Source: JADFRG01 sp964590515 (GTDB lineage: Bacteria; Chloroflexota; Anaerolineae; Anaerolineales; E44-bin32). From it: a DNA stretch of 61,066 nt. The notes beneath the pieces were generated by a model. The model had not been told where the DNA came from. It saw only the letters and a list, made by a program, of their open reading frames with translations, and did not search any database. A program made the position numbers and the translations under genes. How positions within the stretch are numbered: position 1 is the stretch's first letter; each line of letters begins with the position of its first letter. The stretch lies in NCBI GenBank assembly GCA_964590515.1, contig CAZPZD010000011.1, positions 1 through 61,066 of the forward strand, given 5' to 3'. Shown here one piece after another: positions 33,519-41,888 of the stretch.

Positions 33519-34385
33519 CTGGCTGATGCGCCGCGCCTCGGGTCTGAACTCCCCCCTGTCAACTACCTCCTGATTGGGCACCTTTCGGAGGATGCCACTC
33601 CCGAAGGGTCGGGGCTGGGAGGCACGGTCGCCTATGCTGGTCTCACCGCCCACGCCCTGGGTCGGCAGGTCGGGCTTGTGACCTCGGCCGCGGACAGTTT
33701 GGAGCTTGCCCCGCTGCGACAACTGGCCGTCGTCCGTAAGAACGCACCGGTCTCCACCTCATTCGAAAACCAGTACGCCCCCGGCGGGCGGGTGCAAACC
33801 CTGCGCACCCGTGCGGTGGATCTCGAACTCTCGGATGTACCAGCAATTTGGCGAAGCTCAGAAATCGTTCATCTGGCTCCGATCGCTTGCGAGATTCCCT
33901 CTGAGCTGGCGCACGGGTTCTCTGATTCGTTTGTGGGTGTCACTCCTCAGGGGTCGATGCGGATCTGGGACTCCACCGGACGGGTAACCCTTCAATCTTG
34001 GGAGGCAGTCCACGATCTGCTGCATGTGGCAGCCGCAGTGGTCCTCAGCATTGAAGACCTGGGGATGGACCGATCGGCGGCGGTGGCCATGGCAGCCCAC
34101 TGCAAGACCCTGGTCGTGACCGAAGGGGTGCGAGGTGCCTCAGTTTACGAACGGGGCCGGGTCCGGCCAGTGCCGGCCCCGGCTGCCAGGGAAGTGGATC
34201 CGACGGGCGCGGGGGATGTCTTCGCAGCGGTGTTCTTCATCCGTCTGCACGAGTCAGGCGATCCCTGGGAGTCGGCGGTACTCGCGAACCAGATCGCGGC
34301 CGGCTCGGTCGCCCGACCGGGACTGGCCGGCACTCCCACCCCCTCCGAGGCCTGGGCCGCCTTTCAAGCGCTGGGGATCGGATGA
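33519..34385 (+). CDS. PfkB-family carbohydrate kinase, apparent non-standard start
   Basis: The catalytic C-terminus has the PfkB signature DPTGAGDVFAAVFF. The N-terminal half needed for the fold (YLLIGHLSED, GSGLGGTVAYAGLTAHALG) is present, but the frame has no ATG, GTG or TTG between an in-frame TGA just upstream and GTG 33678, which would cut the domain. The most likely start is CTG 33519, with GGAG about 11 nt upstream, giving 288 aa; ATT is possible, as is a sequence error. The substrate (sugar, nucleoside or similar) is unknown. The stop overlaps parA (ATGA). Confidence 0.8.
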   Translation: MADAPRLGSELPPVNYLLIGHLSEDATPEGSGLGGTVAYAGLTAHALGRQVGLVTSAADSLELAPLRQLAVVRKNAPVSTSFENQYAPGGRVQTLRTRAVDLELSDVPAIWRSSEIVHLAPIACEIPSELAHGFSDSFVGVTPQGSMRIWDSTGRVTLQSWEAVHDLLHVAAAVVLSIEDLGMDRSAAVAMAAHCKTLVVTEGVRGASVYERGRVRPVPAPAAREVDPTGAGDVFAAVFFIRLHESGDPWESAVLANQIAAGSVARPGLAGTPTPSEAWAAFQALGIG

Positions 34386-35185
34386 CGATCTACGCGGTGG
34401 TCAATCAAAAAGGCGGGGTGGGCAAGACCACCACCGCGGTCAGTCTCGGCTCCCAGCTGGCGCAGGTTGGCCGGAAAGTCCTGATCGTGGACGTCGATCC
34501 GCAGGCAAACGCCACGGCTTGTCTGGGGATCGGACCCGAGCAGGTCAGCCGCGGAACCTACGAGGCCCTGATCGACGGCGTCCCAGCCCAAGATTGCGTG
34601 CTCCACAGCCCGACCCTGAAGCTGACCCTGCTTCCCTCCACGGCCGCGTTGGCCGGGGCACAGATCGAGCTGGTCGAGCTGCCAGAGCGGGAGTTCGCCT
34701 TGCGGCGAGCGCTGCGGCCGCTGGCCGGCCGGTTCGATCACGTAATCATTGATTGTCCGCCCTCGCTGGGGCTGCTGACCCTCAATGGGCTTGTCGCCGC
34801 CGAGCATGGAGTCATCATTCCGGTGCAGTGCGAGTATCTCGCCCTGGAAGGGCTCTCGCAGCTGATGCGGACTCTGGAGCGAATCCGGCACAGTCTGTTT
34901 CCGGAGCTCAGGGTCCGGGGACTGCTGCTAACGATGTACGATTCGCGCACTCGATTGTCTGATGAAGTCGCTGAAGAACTCCGCAAGCATTTCGGAGATT
35001 TGGTCTTCGACACGGTAATCCCTCGGAGCGTACGTTTGGCGGAGGCTCCCTCTTTCGGGCTGCCGATTGCCCTCTACGCCCCAACGTCTCCCGGAGGCGA
35101 AGCCTACCGGGCCTTCGCCGAAGAACTGCTGACCACCGACCGCAGCCCGATTCCGCTCCAGGCCGAAATACCCCATGGCGCGTAA
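34382..35185 (+). CDS. parA: Chromosome partitioning ATPase ParA/Soj
   Basis: The 267-aa deviant-Walker ATPase has NQKGGVGKTTTAVSLG, LIVDVDPQANAT and DHVIIDCPPSLGLL. It binds DNA in its ATP form and moves ParB-parS complexes during origin segregation. ATG 34382 overlaps the kinase stop, and the gene's end overlaps parB by 11 nt. Position next to jag, yidC and rnpA is classical for chromosomal, not plasmid, ParA. Confidence 0.97.
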   Translation: MTIYAVVNQKGGVGKTTTAVSLGSQLAQVGRKVLIVDVDPQANATACLGIGPEQVSRGTYEALIDGVPAQDCVLHSPTLKLTLLPSTAALAGAQIELVELPEREFALRRALRPLAGRFDHVIIDCPPSLGLLTLNGLVAAEHGVIIPVQCEYLALEGLSQLMRTLERIRHSLFPELRVRGLLLTMYDSRTRLSDEVAEELRKHFGDLVFDTVIPRSVRLAEAPSFGLPIALYAPTSPGGEAYRAFAEELLTTDRSPIPLQAEIPHGA

Positions 35186-36026
35186 GCGTGCTCTTGGGAG
35201 GGGTCTGGAGGCATTGATCCCGCCAGGGTCGGCGCAGGGCATCCTGGAACTCCCGCTCGATCGCATCGGTCCTAATCCACGCCAACCCCGCACTCGCTTC
35301 CCCAAAGAGGAACTGCGTGAGCTGGCCGAATCCATTAAGCGCCACGGCTTGCTTCAGCCGCTGCTGGTGGTGGCCACCCCGGATGGTTACCAACTGGTCG
35401 CCGGCGATCGACGGCTGCAGGCCTCCCGCCTGGCCGGTCTGCGGGCCGTTCCAGCTCTGGTCCGCCAAGCCGGGGAGCAAGCCAGCTTGGAGATGGCGCT
35501 GATCGAGAATCTGCAGCGGGCGAATCTCAACCCGCTGGAGGAGGCGGAGGGATTCCGCCAATTGGCCGACGACTTTGGGCTCTCCCATGACCAGATCGCC
35601 GGATTGATCGGGCGGAGCCGAAGCGACGTGAGCAACACCCTGCGCCTGCTGAAACTCTCGAGCGGCGTCCGAGAGGCGCTCGCCGAGGGTCAAATCAGCG
35701 CGGGCCACGCCCGAGCACTGCTCGGATTGGGCACCGCCCAGGACCAGACGGCCGCGCTGCGGACCGTACTCGCCAAGGGACTCAACGTGCGCCAGACTGA
35801 GGCGCTCATCCGCCAGCTTGGGGCAGGTCCGCGCCGGAAGCGAGCAACACCGGCGCAGGGTGTTGAGGCCGCCGCGCTGGAGAGCCGACTGGAAGCAGAG
35901 CTGGGGACCAGGGTCAGAATTAGAGGCGGACGGCGCGGGGGCCGGGTCATCATCCACTACTATTCCGATGAGGAACTCAATGCCATCGCCGACCGACTGC
36001 TGAGCGAAGAGCGGGCCCGGAGATGA
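35175..36026 (+). CDS. parB: Chromosome partitioning protein ParB/Spo0J
   Basis: The 283-aa protein starts with MARKRALGRGLEALIP, then shows the ParB/sulfiredoxin-type CTPase fold (NPRQPRTRFPKEELRELAESIKRHGLLQPLLV, AGDRRLQASRLAG, LIENLQRANLNPLEEA) and a helix-turn-helix (GLSHDQIAGLIGRSRSDVSNTLRLL). The basic C-terminal dimerisation part ends EERARR. It binds parS sites near the origin. I did not see a clear near-consensus parS (TGTTTCACGTGAAACA) in the window. Confidence 0.97.
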   Translation: MARKRALGRGLEALIPPGSAQGILELPLDRIGPNPRQPRTRFPKEELRELAESIKRHGLLQPLLVVATPDGYQLVAGDRRLQASRLAGLRAVPALVRQAGEQASLEMALIENLQRANLNPLEEAEGFRQLADDFGLSHDQIAGLIGRSRSDVSNTLRLLKLSSGVREALAEGQISAGHARALLGLGTAQDQTAALRTVLAKGLNVRQTEALIRQLGAGPRRKRATPAQGVEAAALESRLEAELGTRVRIRGGRRGGRVIIHYYSDEELNAIADRLLSEERARR

Positions 36027-36054
36027 GCTCGAAAGTCGTCAGAGGGGCGGAGGG

Positions 36055-36060
36055 TATAAT
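36055..36060 (+). promoter_or_regulatory. Candidate -10 box for fabG
   Basis: A perfect TATAAT lies 24 nt before the GTG start of the SDR gene, directly after parB. No good -35 box is found at 16-18 nt, so this is tentative. Confidence 0.45.
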
Positions 36061-36084
36061 GCGCTCCGCACTCGGGACCTCAAC

Positions 36085-36831
36085 GTGAAGTTCGAAGGTA
36101 AGGTGGCCATTGTTACCGGTGCTTCGCGAGGCATCGGCCGGGCAATCGCCGAAGAGCTTGCCCTCGGCGGAGCCCGGGTCGTGGTCAATTACCACTCGGG
36201 TGCCGAGGCGGCCGCCCAGGTCGTGGAGGCCATCGCCCAAGCCGGGGGACAGGCCGCTGCCCATCAGGCCGACGTCGGCGACCCGCAGCAAGCCCAGGGA
36301 TTGACTCAGTTCGCCATCGAGCACTTCGGCGACCTCCATATTCTGGTCAACAATGCCGGCATCACTCGCGACGGACTCATCATGACCATGAAAGAATCCG
36401 ACTGGGATGATGTCCTGCGGACCAACCTCAAGGCAACCTTCAACTGCTCGAAGGCCGCCGTGCGCCACATGATTCGGAAGCGGTACGGCCGGATCATCAA
36501 CATCACCTCCGTTTCGGGTCAGATGGGCAACCCGGGGCAGACCAACTATTCGGCCTCCAAGGCCGGTCAGATTGGGCTGACCCGGGCCCTGGCCAGGGAG
36601 GTCGGCTCGCGCAATGTGACCGTCAACGCAGTGGCCGCCGGCTATATCGAGACGGAAATTTGGAAGGACACTCCTGAGGCTGCGCGGCAGGCGCTGATGG
36701 GACTGATCCCACTCGGACGCTCCGGCCAGCCGGCGGAGGTCGCCAAGGCGGTTGCCTTCCTTGCTTCGGACGACGCGGCCTACGTGACCGGCCACGTCTT
36801 AGCCGTCGACGGCGGAATGGCGATGCGCTAG
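36085..36831 (+). CDS. fabG: 3-oxoacyl-ACP reductase / SDR family
   Basis: The 248-aa classical short-chain dehydrogenase has the cofactor loop TGASRGIGRAIAE, NNAG at about residues 88-91, and the catalytic Ser-Tyr-Lys in ITSVSG and NYSASKAGQ. Length and DDAAYVTGHVLAVDGGM match FabG, which reduces 3-oxoacyl-ACP with NADPH in fatty acid elongation. Acetoacetyl-CoA reductase (PhaB) is a close alternative. The start is GTG 36085. No other fab genes are adjacent. Confidence 0.9.
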   Translation: MKFEGKVAIVTGASRGIGRAIAEELALGGARVVVNYHSGAEAAAQVVEAIAQAGGQAAAHQADVGDPQQAQGLTQFAIEHFGDLHILVNNAGITRDGLIMTMKESDWDDVLRTNLKATFNCSKAAVRHMIRKRYGRIINITSVSGQMGNPGQTNYSASKAGQIGLTRALAREVGSRNVTVNAVAAGYIETEIWKDTPEAARQALMGLIPLGRSGQPAEVAKAVAFLASDDAAYVTGHVLAVDGGMAMR

Positions 36832-36834
36832 GCG

Positions 36835-37200
36835 ATGAGCGATCAAGCGGAGGAAGTCCGCCGAGCCCCGGGTCTGACCACCGTCGCGCCGAGTGTCCTG
36901 GTCCGGATCGCTCAGCTCACGGCCATTTCGGTCCCGGGAGTCTCGGGTCTGGCGGCGACGCCTGCATCGGTCGATCGCTTGTTTCGGCGCGGCAGCGGTG
37001 AGGGAGTGCAGATCGTAATCGAGGACAATCAGATGTCCGCCGAGCTCTACCTCGCTCTGAACCCGGGAGCCGATGCCCGGAAGGTCGGACGCGAAGTGCA
37101 GCAGGCGGTCGCCCGCGCAATCGAACAGATGGTGGGGATGGAAGTCGGGCGAATCGATGTCCATATTGAAGAGATTGACTTCGAGCAGGGTGAGGGTTGA
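36835..37200 (+). CDS. Asp23/Gls24 family envelope stress protein
   Basis: The 121-aa protein shows the Asp23 fold blocks: VAPSVLVRIAQLTAISVPGVSGL, an acidic middle with VQIVIEDNQMSAELYLAL and GREVQQAVARAIEQMVGMEVGRIDVHIEEIDF. Such proteins sit under the membrane and affect envelope stress. It is 3 nt after fabG, and nusB begins inside its last codon (TTGA), a common asp23-nusB order. Confidence 0.92.
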   Translation: MSDQAEEVRRAPGLTTVAPSVLVRIAQLTAISVPGVSGLAATPASVDRLFRRGSGEGVQIVIEDNQMSAELYLALNPGADARKVGREVQQAVARAIEQMVGMEVGRIDVHIEEIDFEQGEG

Positions 37201-37622
37201 AGCACGAACGCCGCCGGGTTCGTTCGTTGGCACTCCAGGCTCTCTATGAGGTGGACAGCGTCGGCCACCCTGCGGAAGAGGTTCTGGAACGCTACGAGGA
37301 AAACCTCACCCCGGAGGGAAAGAGTTTCCTGCACACGGTGGTGACCGGGACCCTCAAGTTGACGGCCGAGCTCGACGCGCTGGTGGCCGCCAATGCCCCT
37401 GAATGGCCGGTCGCCGAGTTGGCGGTGATCGATCGCAATATTCTGCGTCTGGCGTTGTGGGAGCTGCTCTACTGGGGTGAGACTCCGGTCAAAGTGGCAA
37501 TCAATGAAGCCGTTGAACTCGCCAAGACTTATGGTTCTGACAGCGCACCTCGCTTCGTGAATGGTGTCCTCGGCACCCTCGCCAACCAGAGGCCATCCAA
37601 GAAACCATCTCCGGTTGAGTAG
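37197..37622 (+). CDS. nusB: Transcription antitermination factor NusB
   Basis: The 141-aa all-helical protein has the N-terminal RRRVRSLALQALYEVD, which contacts boxA RNA, and the C-terminal VKVAINEAVELAKTYGSDSAPRFVNGVLGTLA. It joins NusE in rRNA antitermination. The start is TTG 37197, overlapping the asp23-like stop; the ribosome site would be GAGGG in that gene. Confidence 0.95.
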   Translation: MKHERRRVRSLALQALYEVDSVGHPAEEVLERYEENLTPEGKSFLHTVVTGTLKLTAELDALVAANAPEWPVAELAVIDRNILRLALWELLYWGETPVKVAINEAVELAKTYGSDSAPRFVNGVLGTLANQRPSKKPSPVE

Positions 37623-37630
37623 GCCTGCCC

Positions 37631-38257
37631 ATGGAGATCCTCGGCATCGGCCCCCTCGAAGCGATCTTCATCGTGCTGATCGCCTTAATTGCGATCGGTC
37701 CCCGCGATCTCGGGACCACCGCCCGCTCGCTCGGCCGCACCCTGAACCGGGTCTACCGGTCCGAAGCTTGGCACAGCCTCAGCCAGGCCTCCAGAAATCT
37801 GCGCGGGCTGCCGAACCGATTGGCGCGGGAAGCGGCGCTTGAGGAACTGGACCAAATTCGGCGAGAGCTGAAAGACGGCCCTCCGCCCCCAACCCCGGCG
37901 GGCCAGTTGCGGCAGCCGGCTGGGAGCGAAACGGGTCCGGTGGGGCCAGGCTTGACGGCGAGGCCCCAGCCTCAAGCGGTCGGACCAGACGAATCCACGC
38001 TCCCGGGTCCGGAGCCCGATCCAACCCGGGTTGGCGGAAAACCCTCGCTAAAGAAGGCCCGTGCGACAAAACTTCCCTCCGGTGAGGTCAGCCGGCGAAA
38101 AGTGGCCCGCGCTGCGAAAGGGTCCTCCCGCGCCGGCACCCGGCGCAAGAAATCCCCCCCGAGCAGACCCCGTCCCGCCCCGGGGCCGCGCAAGAGCTCG
38201 GGCCGTACCCCCCCGCGATCTCCGCGCCCCGGTGCCCGCCGCAGGCCCTCGAGCTAG
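37631..38257 (+). CDS. Sec-independent translocase protein TatA/TatB
   Basis: The 208-aa protein has a single N-terminal helix (LEAIFIVLIALIAIGPRDLGTTARSLGRTL), an amphipathic helix and then a long Pro/Arg/Lys-rich tail of about 110 residues that looks disordered. The IGPRDL hinge is close to TatB (GPxxLP). Next to tatC it forms the twin-arginine export apparatus. The exported cargo in this window includes the Tat-signal DUF1800 lipoprotein. The basic tail is unusually long. Confidence 0.9.
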   Translation: MEILGIGPLEAIFIVLIALIAIGPRDLGTTARSLGRTLNRVYRSEAWHSLSQASRNLRGLPNRLAREAALEELDQIRRELKDGPPPPTPAGQLRQPAGSETGPVGPGLTARPQPQAVGPDESTLPGPEPDPTRVGGKPSLKKARATKLPSGEVSRRKVARAAKGSSRAGTRRKKSPPSRPRPAPGPRKSSGRTPPRSPRPGARRRPSS

Positions 38258-38260
38258 CCC

Positions 38261-39136
38261 ATGGCTGCTGCCGCCCGCGGGCTCAAGCGGGTGCTCTCCG
38301 CTCCGTTCCGCCTGCTCACCTGGCCGTTCCGGGCCATTCGCAATTTCCTGAACTTCGAGCCCGAAGATACGCCGGCCGCCGACGTTTTCAGCCGCGCCTT
38401 CGAACAGCCTTCGGTCCTGATCGACCACCTGGACGCCCTGCGCCGCCACTTGCTCCGGTCGCTGCTCGTCCTCAGCCTGACCACTGCTCTCAGCTTCGCC
38501 GCGGCGCCGAGGATCATCGATTGGATGGCCGAACCGATCGGCGGAAGGGCCGCCCTGCAGGCGATTGAAGTCACCGAATCGATCGGGGCCTTCATGCGGG
38601 TGTCGCTGTTGAGTGGATTTGCCCTGGCGTTCCCGTACCTTTGCCTGGAGTTGTTCGCCTTCGTGAATCCGGGGCTGAAGAAGAACGAACGGCGGCTAGT
38701 GATCCTGGCGGTGCCGCTCGCCACCTTGTTGTTTCTGGCCGGGCTGGCGTTCACCTACTACATCGTGTTGCCGACTGCGCTGCCCTTTCTGCTCAATTTC
38801 ATGGACATTCCCACCACACCTCGCCCGTTGAACTACATCCGATTCGTGACTAACCTCATGTTGTGGATCGGGGTGGCATTCGAGTTTCCGTTGTTGATCT
38901 ATGTGTTGGCCGGGCTCGGCTTCGTGCGGGCCAGCGAGCTGGCCCGCTCATGGCGTTTCGCCATTGTTGGAATCGCGGTGTTGGCGGCCGCCGCGACCCC
39001 GACGGTCGACCCGGTGAACATGGCGCTGGTCATGGCCCCGATGCTGGTCTTGTACCTGGTAAGCATCGGGTTGGCGGCCATCGCCCAGACCGGGCGGCGG
39101 CGCCGAAGTACAATCCCCACTCAGCGACAGAGTTGA
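38261..39136 (+). CDS. tatC: Sec-independent protein translocase TatC
   Basis: The 291-aa protein has six membrane helices. The family block LIDHLDALRRHLLRS comes after a 55-residue N-terminal extension, followed by ESIGAFMRVSLLSGFALAFPYLCLELFAFVNPGLKKNERR and VAFEFPLLIYVLAGLGFVRASEL. The C-terminus ends with a basic tail. TatC recognises RR signal peptides. The gene starts 3 nt after tatA/B and is followed by the thiolase-fold gene after 10 nt. Confidence 0.95.
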   Translation: MAAAARGLKRVLSAPFRLLTWPFRAIRNFLNFEPEDTPAADVFSRAFEQPSVLIDHLDALRRHLLRSLLVLSLTTALSFAAAPRIIDWMAEPIGGRAALQAIEVTESIGAFMRVSLLSGFALAFPYLCLELFAFVNPGLKKNERRLVILAVPLATLLFLAGLAFTYYIVLPTALPFLLNFMDIPTTPRPLNYIRFVTNLMLWIGVAFEFPLLIYVLAGLGFVRASELARSWRFAIVGIAVLAAAATPTVDPVNMALVMAPMLVLYLVSIGLAAIAQTGRRRRSTIPTQRQS

Positions 39137-39146
39137 TGAGGAGCTA

Positions 39147-40511
39147 ATGCGGCCAGTCTACGCGATATCGGGCGGGGTCTCCAAGTTCGCCAAGGCCCGC
39201 CCGGATAAAACCTTCCAAGCGATCGTCAAAGAGGCTTATGACTACGCCATCCGGGACCTGAGTCTTGAATTCCCGGCCTTCACCGCCCAGGTGGATGGCT
39301 CGGTAGCCTCCTACTTTTCCGACCATTTCAGCCGCCAGCTTATGTCGGGCATCATGGCTCAGGATTACCTCGGCTTGGTCCCCAAGCCCAGCCACCGGGT
39401 GGAAGGTGGTGGCGCGACCGGTGGCCTGTGCTTTCAGGAAGCCTGGAAGTCGGTGGCCTCCGGTCACATGGACGTCTGCGTGGCGTACGGATTCGAGACC
39501 ATGAGCCATGTAGAAACCTGGAAGGGCAACGAGTTCATCGCCTTGGCCTCCGACGTGACCTGGGATTACCCGGTCGGCGGTTTCTACTCGGGCTACTACG
39601 CCATGATGGTCACCCGCCACATGAAGGAGTACGGCACCACGGTCGAGCAGATGGCGGCGGTCTCGGTCAAGAATCACATCAACGCCTACTACAACCCCTA
39701 CGCCCAGAAGCGCAACCGGTACACGATCGAGGATGTGCGCAATTCGCCCATGGTAGCTTGGCCGTTGACCCGGCTCGACATTTGTGTGATGTCGGATGGG
39801 GCCGCCGTTGCGGTGCTGGCCTCTGAAGAGGGGCTTCGGCGGCTGGAGCGGGCCGGGGCGGTCATTCACCGCCCGTTGGTGCAGGTCACCGGAATCGGTC
39901 GGGGGACCGACGCCATGCGGATGTCCGACCGACCCCACCTGGACTATGAAACCTTCCTACGCGATTACGCCACCGTACAAGAAAAGGAATCCGACGATAC
40001 CCGGACCTACTACCGCAAACTCTGGGATCACGGGACCCGCTACCCCGGAGTGCACTCTTTCCGGGCGGGCCGGACCGCCGGCAATATGGCCTATAAGCAT
40101 GCCGGCATCCACGATCCGCTCAATGAGCTGGACTTTATCGAGCTGCATGATGCGTACACCTCAAGTGAGCTCCAGACCTACGAGGACCTGGGACTGTGCC
40201 GTTACGGTGAGGGCGGGAGCTTTGCGGTCTCAGGAAAAGCCTTCATGCCTGGCATTGACTACGGGCTGGAATTGAAGGACTCCCCGGTCTGCCCGGTCAA
40301 CCCGTCCGGTGGCTTAATCGCCTGCGGACACCCGGTTGGGGCGACCGGGCTGATGCAAGCGGTCTTCGCTCTCTGGCAGCTGCAAGGGCGAGTCGGCGCC
40401 CACTTCCAGGACGAAACGTTGCAAGTCAAAGACGCCCGGCGGGGGGCGATCCACTCCCATGCCGGCACCGGGACCTACGTGTCGGTCACTATTCTGGAGC
40501 GTGAGGGGTGA
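39147..40511 (+). CDS. Thiolase-fold (SCP2/lipid-transfer type) protein lacking the nucleophilic Cys
   Basis: The 454-aa protein has thiolase/SCP2-thiolase blocks: ASGHMDVCVAYGFETMSH, FIELHDAYTSSELQTYEDLGLC and GGLIACGHPVGATG. At the N-terminal nucleophile site, where thiolases read about ACASGG, this reads GGATGG (88-93), with Gly89 in place of Cys. Cys95 lies six residues on and is unlikely to replace it. Ltp2-type aldolases of steroid side-chain degradation are SCP2-thiolase relatives that work with a DUF35 partner; the next gene encodes such a partner. Retro-aldol or aldol chemistry on an acyl-CoA is a better guess than acetyl-CoA acetyltransferase. Confidence 0.85.
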   Translation: MRPVYAISGGVSKFAKARPDKTFQAIVKEAYDYAIRDLSLEFPAFTAQVDGSVASYFSDHFSRQLMSGIMAQDYLGLVPKPSHRVEGGGATGGLCFQEAWKSVASGHMDVCVAYGFETMSHVETWKGNEFIALASDVTWDYPVGGFYSGYYAMMVTRHMKEYGTTVEQMAAVSVKNHINAYYNPYAQKRNRYTIEDVRNSPMVAWPLTRLDICVMSDGAAVAVLASEEGLRRLERAGAVIHRPLVQVTGIGRGTDAMRMSDRPHLDYETFLRDYATVQEKESDDTRTYYRKLWDHGTRYPGVHSFRAGRTAGNMAYKHAGIHDPLNELDFIELHDAYTSSELQTYEDLGLCRYGEGGSFAVSGKAFMPGIDYGLELKDSPVCPVNPSGGLIACGHPVGATGLMQAVFALWQLQGRVGAHFQDETLQVKDARRGAIHSHAGTGTYVSVTILEREG

Positions 40512-40578
40512 GTCTGACTTCCGCGCAAAGCCTGGTCATATTGTGCAGGATTTCACAAATGAGGCCTGAGGCGTAACG

Positions 40579-41130
40579 ATGGCCAAACTACCCACTCGGC
40601 GACCCGAAACCCTGGGCGGCTTCGTCGTCCACGGGATTCCCTTTCCGAAGCAGACCGACCCCGATTCACTGGCCTTCCTGAAACAAATGGCCCCGATTCA
40701 GATTGAGCAGGAGTACCGGATCACCTATTTGCACTCCTATGGACAGGACAGTCCCTGGTTCGCGGCCGCCTCGAATAAGCACCTGTTGGCCACCCGGGAG
40801 AAGGAGACCGGCTATACCTACGCCACCCCGCGGGCGCACGACATGTACACCGGCGGGGAGACGGAATGGATCGACATCACCGACCGCGAGGCCCGGATCC
40901 ACGCCTTCACCGTGTGTCATTTCGGCTCGGAAGAATTCCTGTCCGAAACTCCGTATGTGTTGATCCTGGTCGAGTTCGAGGGAGTGAACACTCTATTCTT
41001 GGCTCGCCTGATGGGGGTTGAACCTGAGGCAGCCTCGCTGGAGTGGATCGGGATGCGATTGCAGCCCCGCTTCCTGCGCAACAGCAAACTCAAACCGACC
41101 GACGTGTACTTCGTGCCGGCCGAAAGCTAG
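40579..41130 (+). CDS. DUF35 OB-fold acyl-CoA-associated protein without zinc-ribbon cysteines
   Basis: The 183-aa protein has a helical N-terminus, then a rubredoxin-like segment and an OB-fold (ARIHAFTVCHFGSEEFLSETPYVLILVEFEG). The segment that normally carries four zinc-binding Cys reads LLATREKETGYTYATPRAHDMYTGG, with no Cys. DUF35 proteins channel CoA substrates for thiolase or aldolase partners. The gene is 67 nt after the thiolase-fold gene, and both have lost their diagnostic cysteines, so they have probably co-evolved. Confidence 0.85.
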   Translation: MAKLPTRRPETLGGFVVHGIPFPKQTDPDSLAFLKQMAPIQIEQEYRITYLHSYGQDSPWFAAASNKHLLATREKETGYTYATPRAHDMYTGGETEWIDITDREARIHAFTVCHFGSEEFLSETPYVLILVEFEGVNTLFLARLMGVEPEAASLEWIGMRLQPRFLRNSKLKPTDVYFVPAES

Positions 41131-41186
41131 CGGCTTCGCCAGGGCGCCCGGCGCCCATCCGCGACCCGCTCCACTCGGACTCTCCG

Positions 41187-41888
41187 GTGCCCCGCTCCCT
41201 CTCTCCCGAGCACCCCAACCTGGTCCGGGCCGCCACCCGGCTCCGGCGCATCCTGCTGGCGTGGGCGGGGCTCTTCGGCGGGGCCGGCCTGCTCAGCCTG
41301 GCTGCGCAACCGGGGGTCGCCCCGGTATTCTGGCTGCTCGGTGCCATCCTGATCGTCGTTGAACCGCAACCGGCGCTGTTGGGGATGGTCTCGGTTTGCT
41401 GGGGCCTGTCGCTTCTGGGTGTATCGCCCGAGCTCAACCGGGCCATTGGACTGGATCCGGTCGGGTCGCTCTTTTCTGCCGGGTGGGCAGAAAGTCTGTC
41501 GCTTGGGTTCGTCCGGCTGATCCTGGCAGTCATGGCCTGGAACCAGTTCCTGTTCTACCGGCTGCTCTATGGCACCCGTTCGATGACCGGCCTGGCCGCG
41601 GAACTCCCAGACGTTCCTGAAGTCATCCCGAACCGGACCGGACGGTTGAATACCTACGCGTGGGCGGCCTGGCTCGTGGGCGGGCTGACCTTGCTCTCTT
41701 CATCCTTGCCGGCGGCCCAACTCATCCTGCGACCGCTCCGGACCGCCTCGCTGGGGTTGGCCGCACTTTCGATCGGTCTGGGAGTGGGTGTCGCTTTCTC
41801 ACCCACCCATCGCCGAGGAACTGCGCTGGCCGCGATCGTACTGGGAAGCTTCGTCCTGCTCGCCTCGGTCGCTGCGCTCCGCGAATGA
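41187..41888 (+). CDS. Polytopic membrane protein, unknown
   Basis: The 233-aa protein starts at GTG 41187, within a frame open from 41043 that overlaps the DUF35 gene. It has about six hydrophobic helices and no recognised domain. It overlaps the next membrane protein gene by ATGA, so the two are probably made together. Function unknown. Confidence 0.75.
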   Translation: MPRSLSPEHPNLVRAATRLRRILLAWAGLFGGAGLLSLAAQPGVAPVFWLLGAILIVVEPQPALLGMVSVCWGLSLLGVSPELNRAIGLDPVGSLFSAGWAESLSLGFVRLILAVMAWNQFLFYRLLYGTRSMTGLAAELPDVPEVIPNRTGRLNTYAWAAWLVGGLTLLSSSLPAAQLILRPLRTASLGLAALSIGLGVGVAFSPTHRRGTALAAIVLGSFVLLASVAALRE

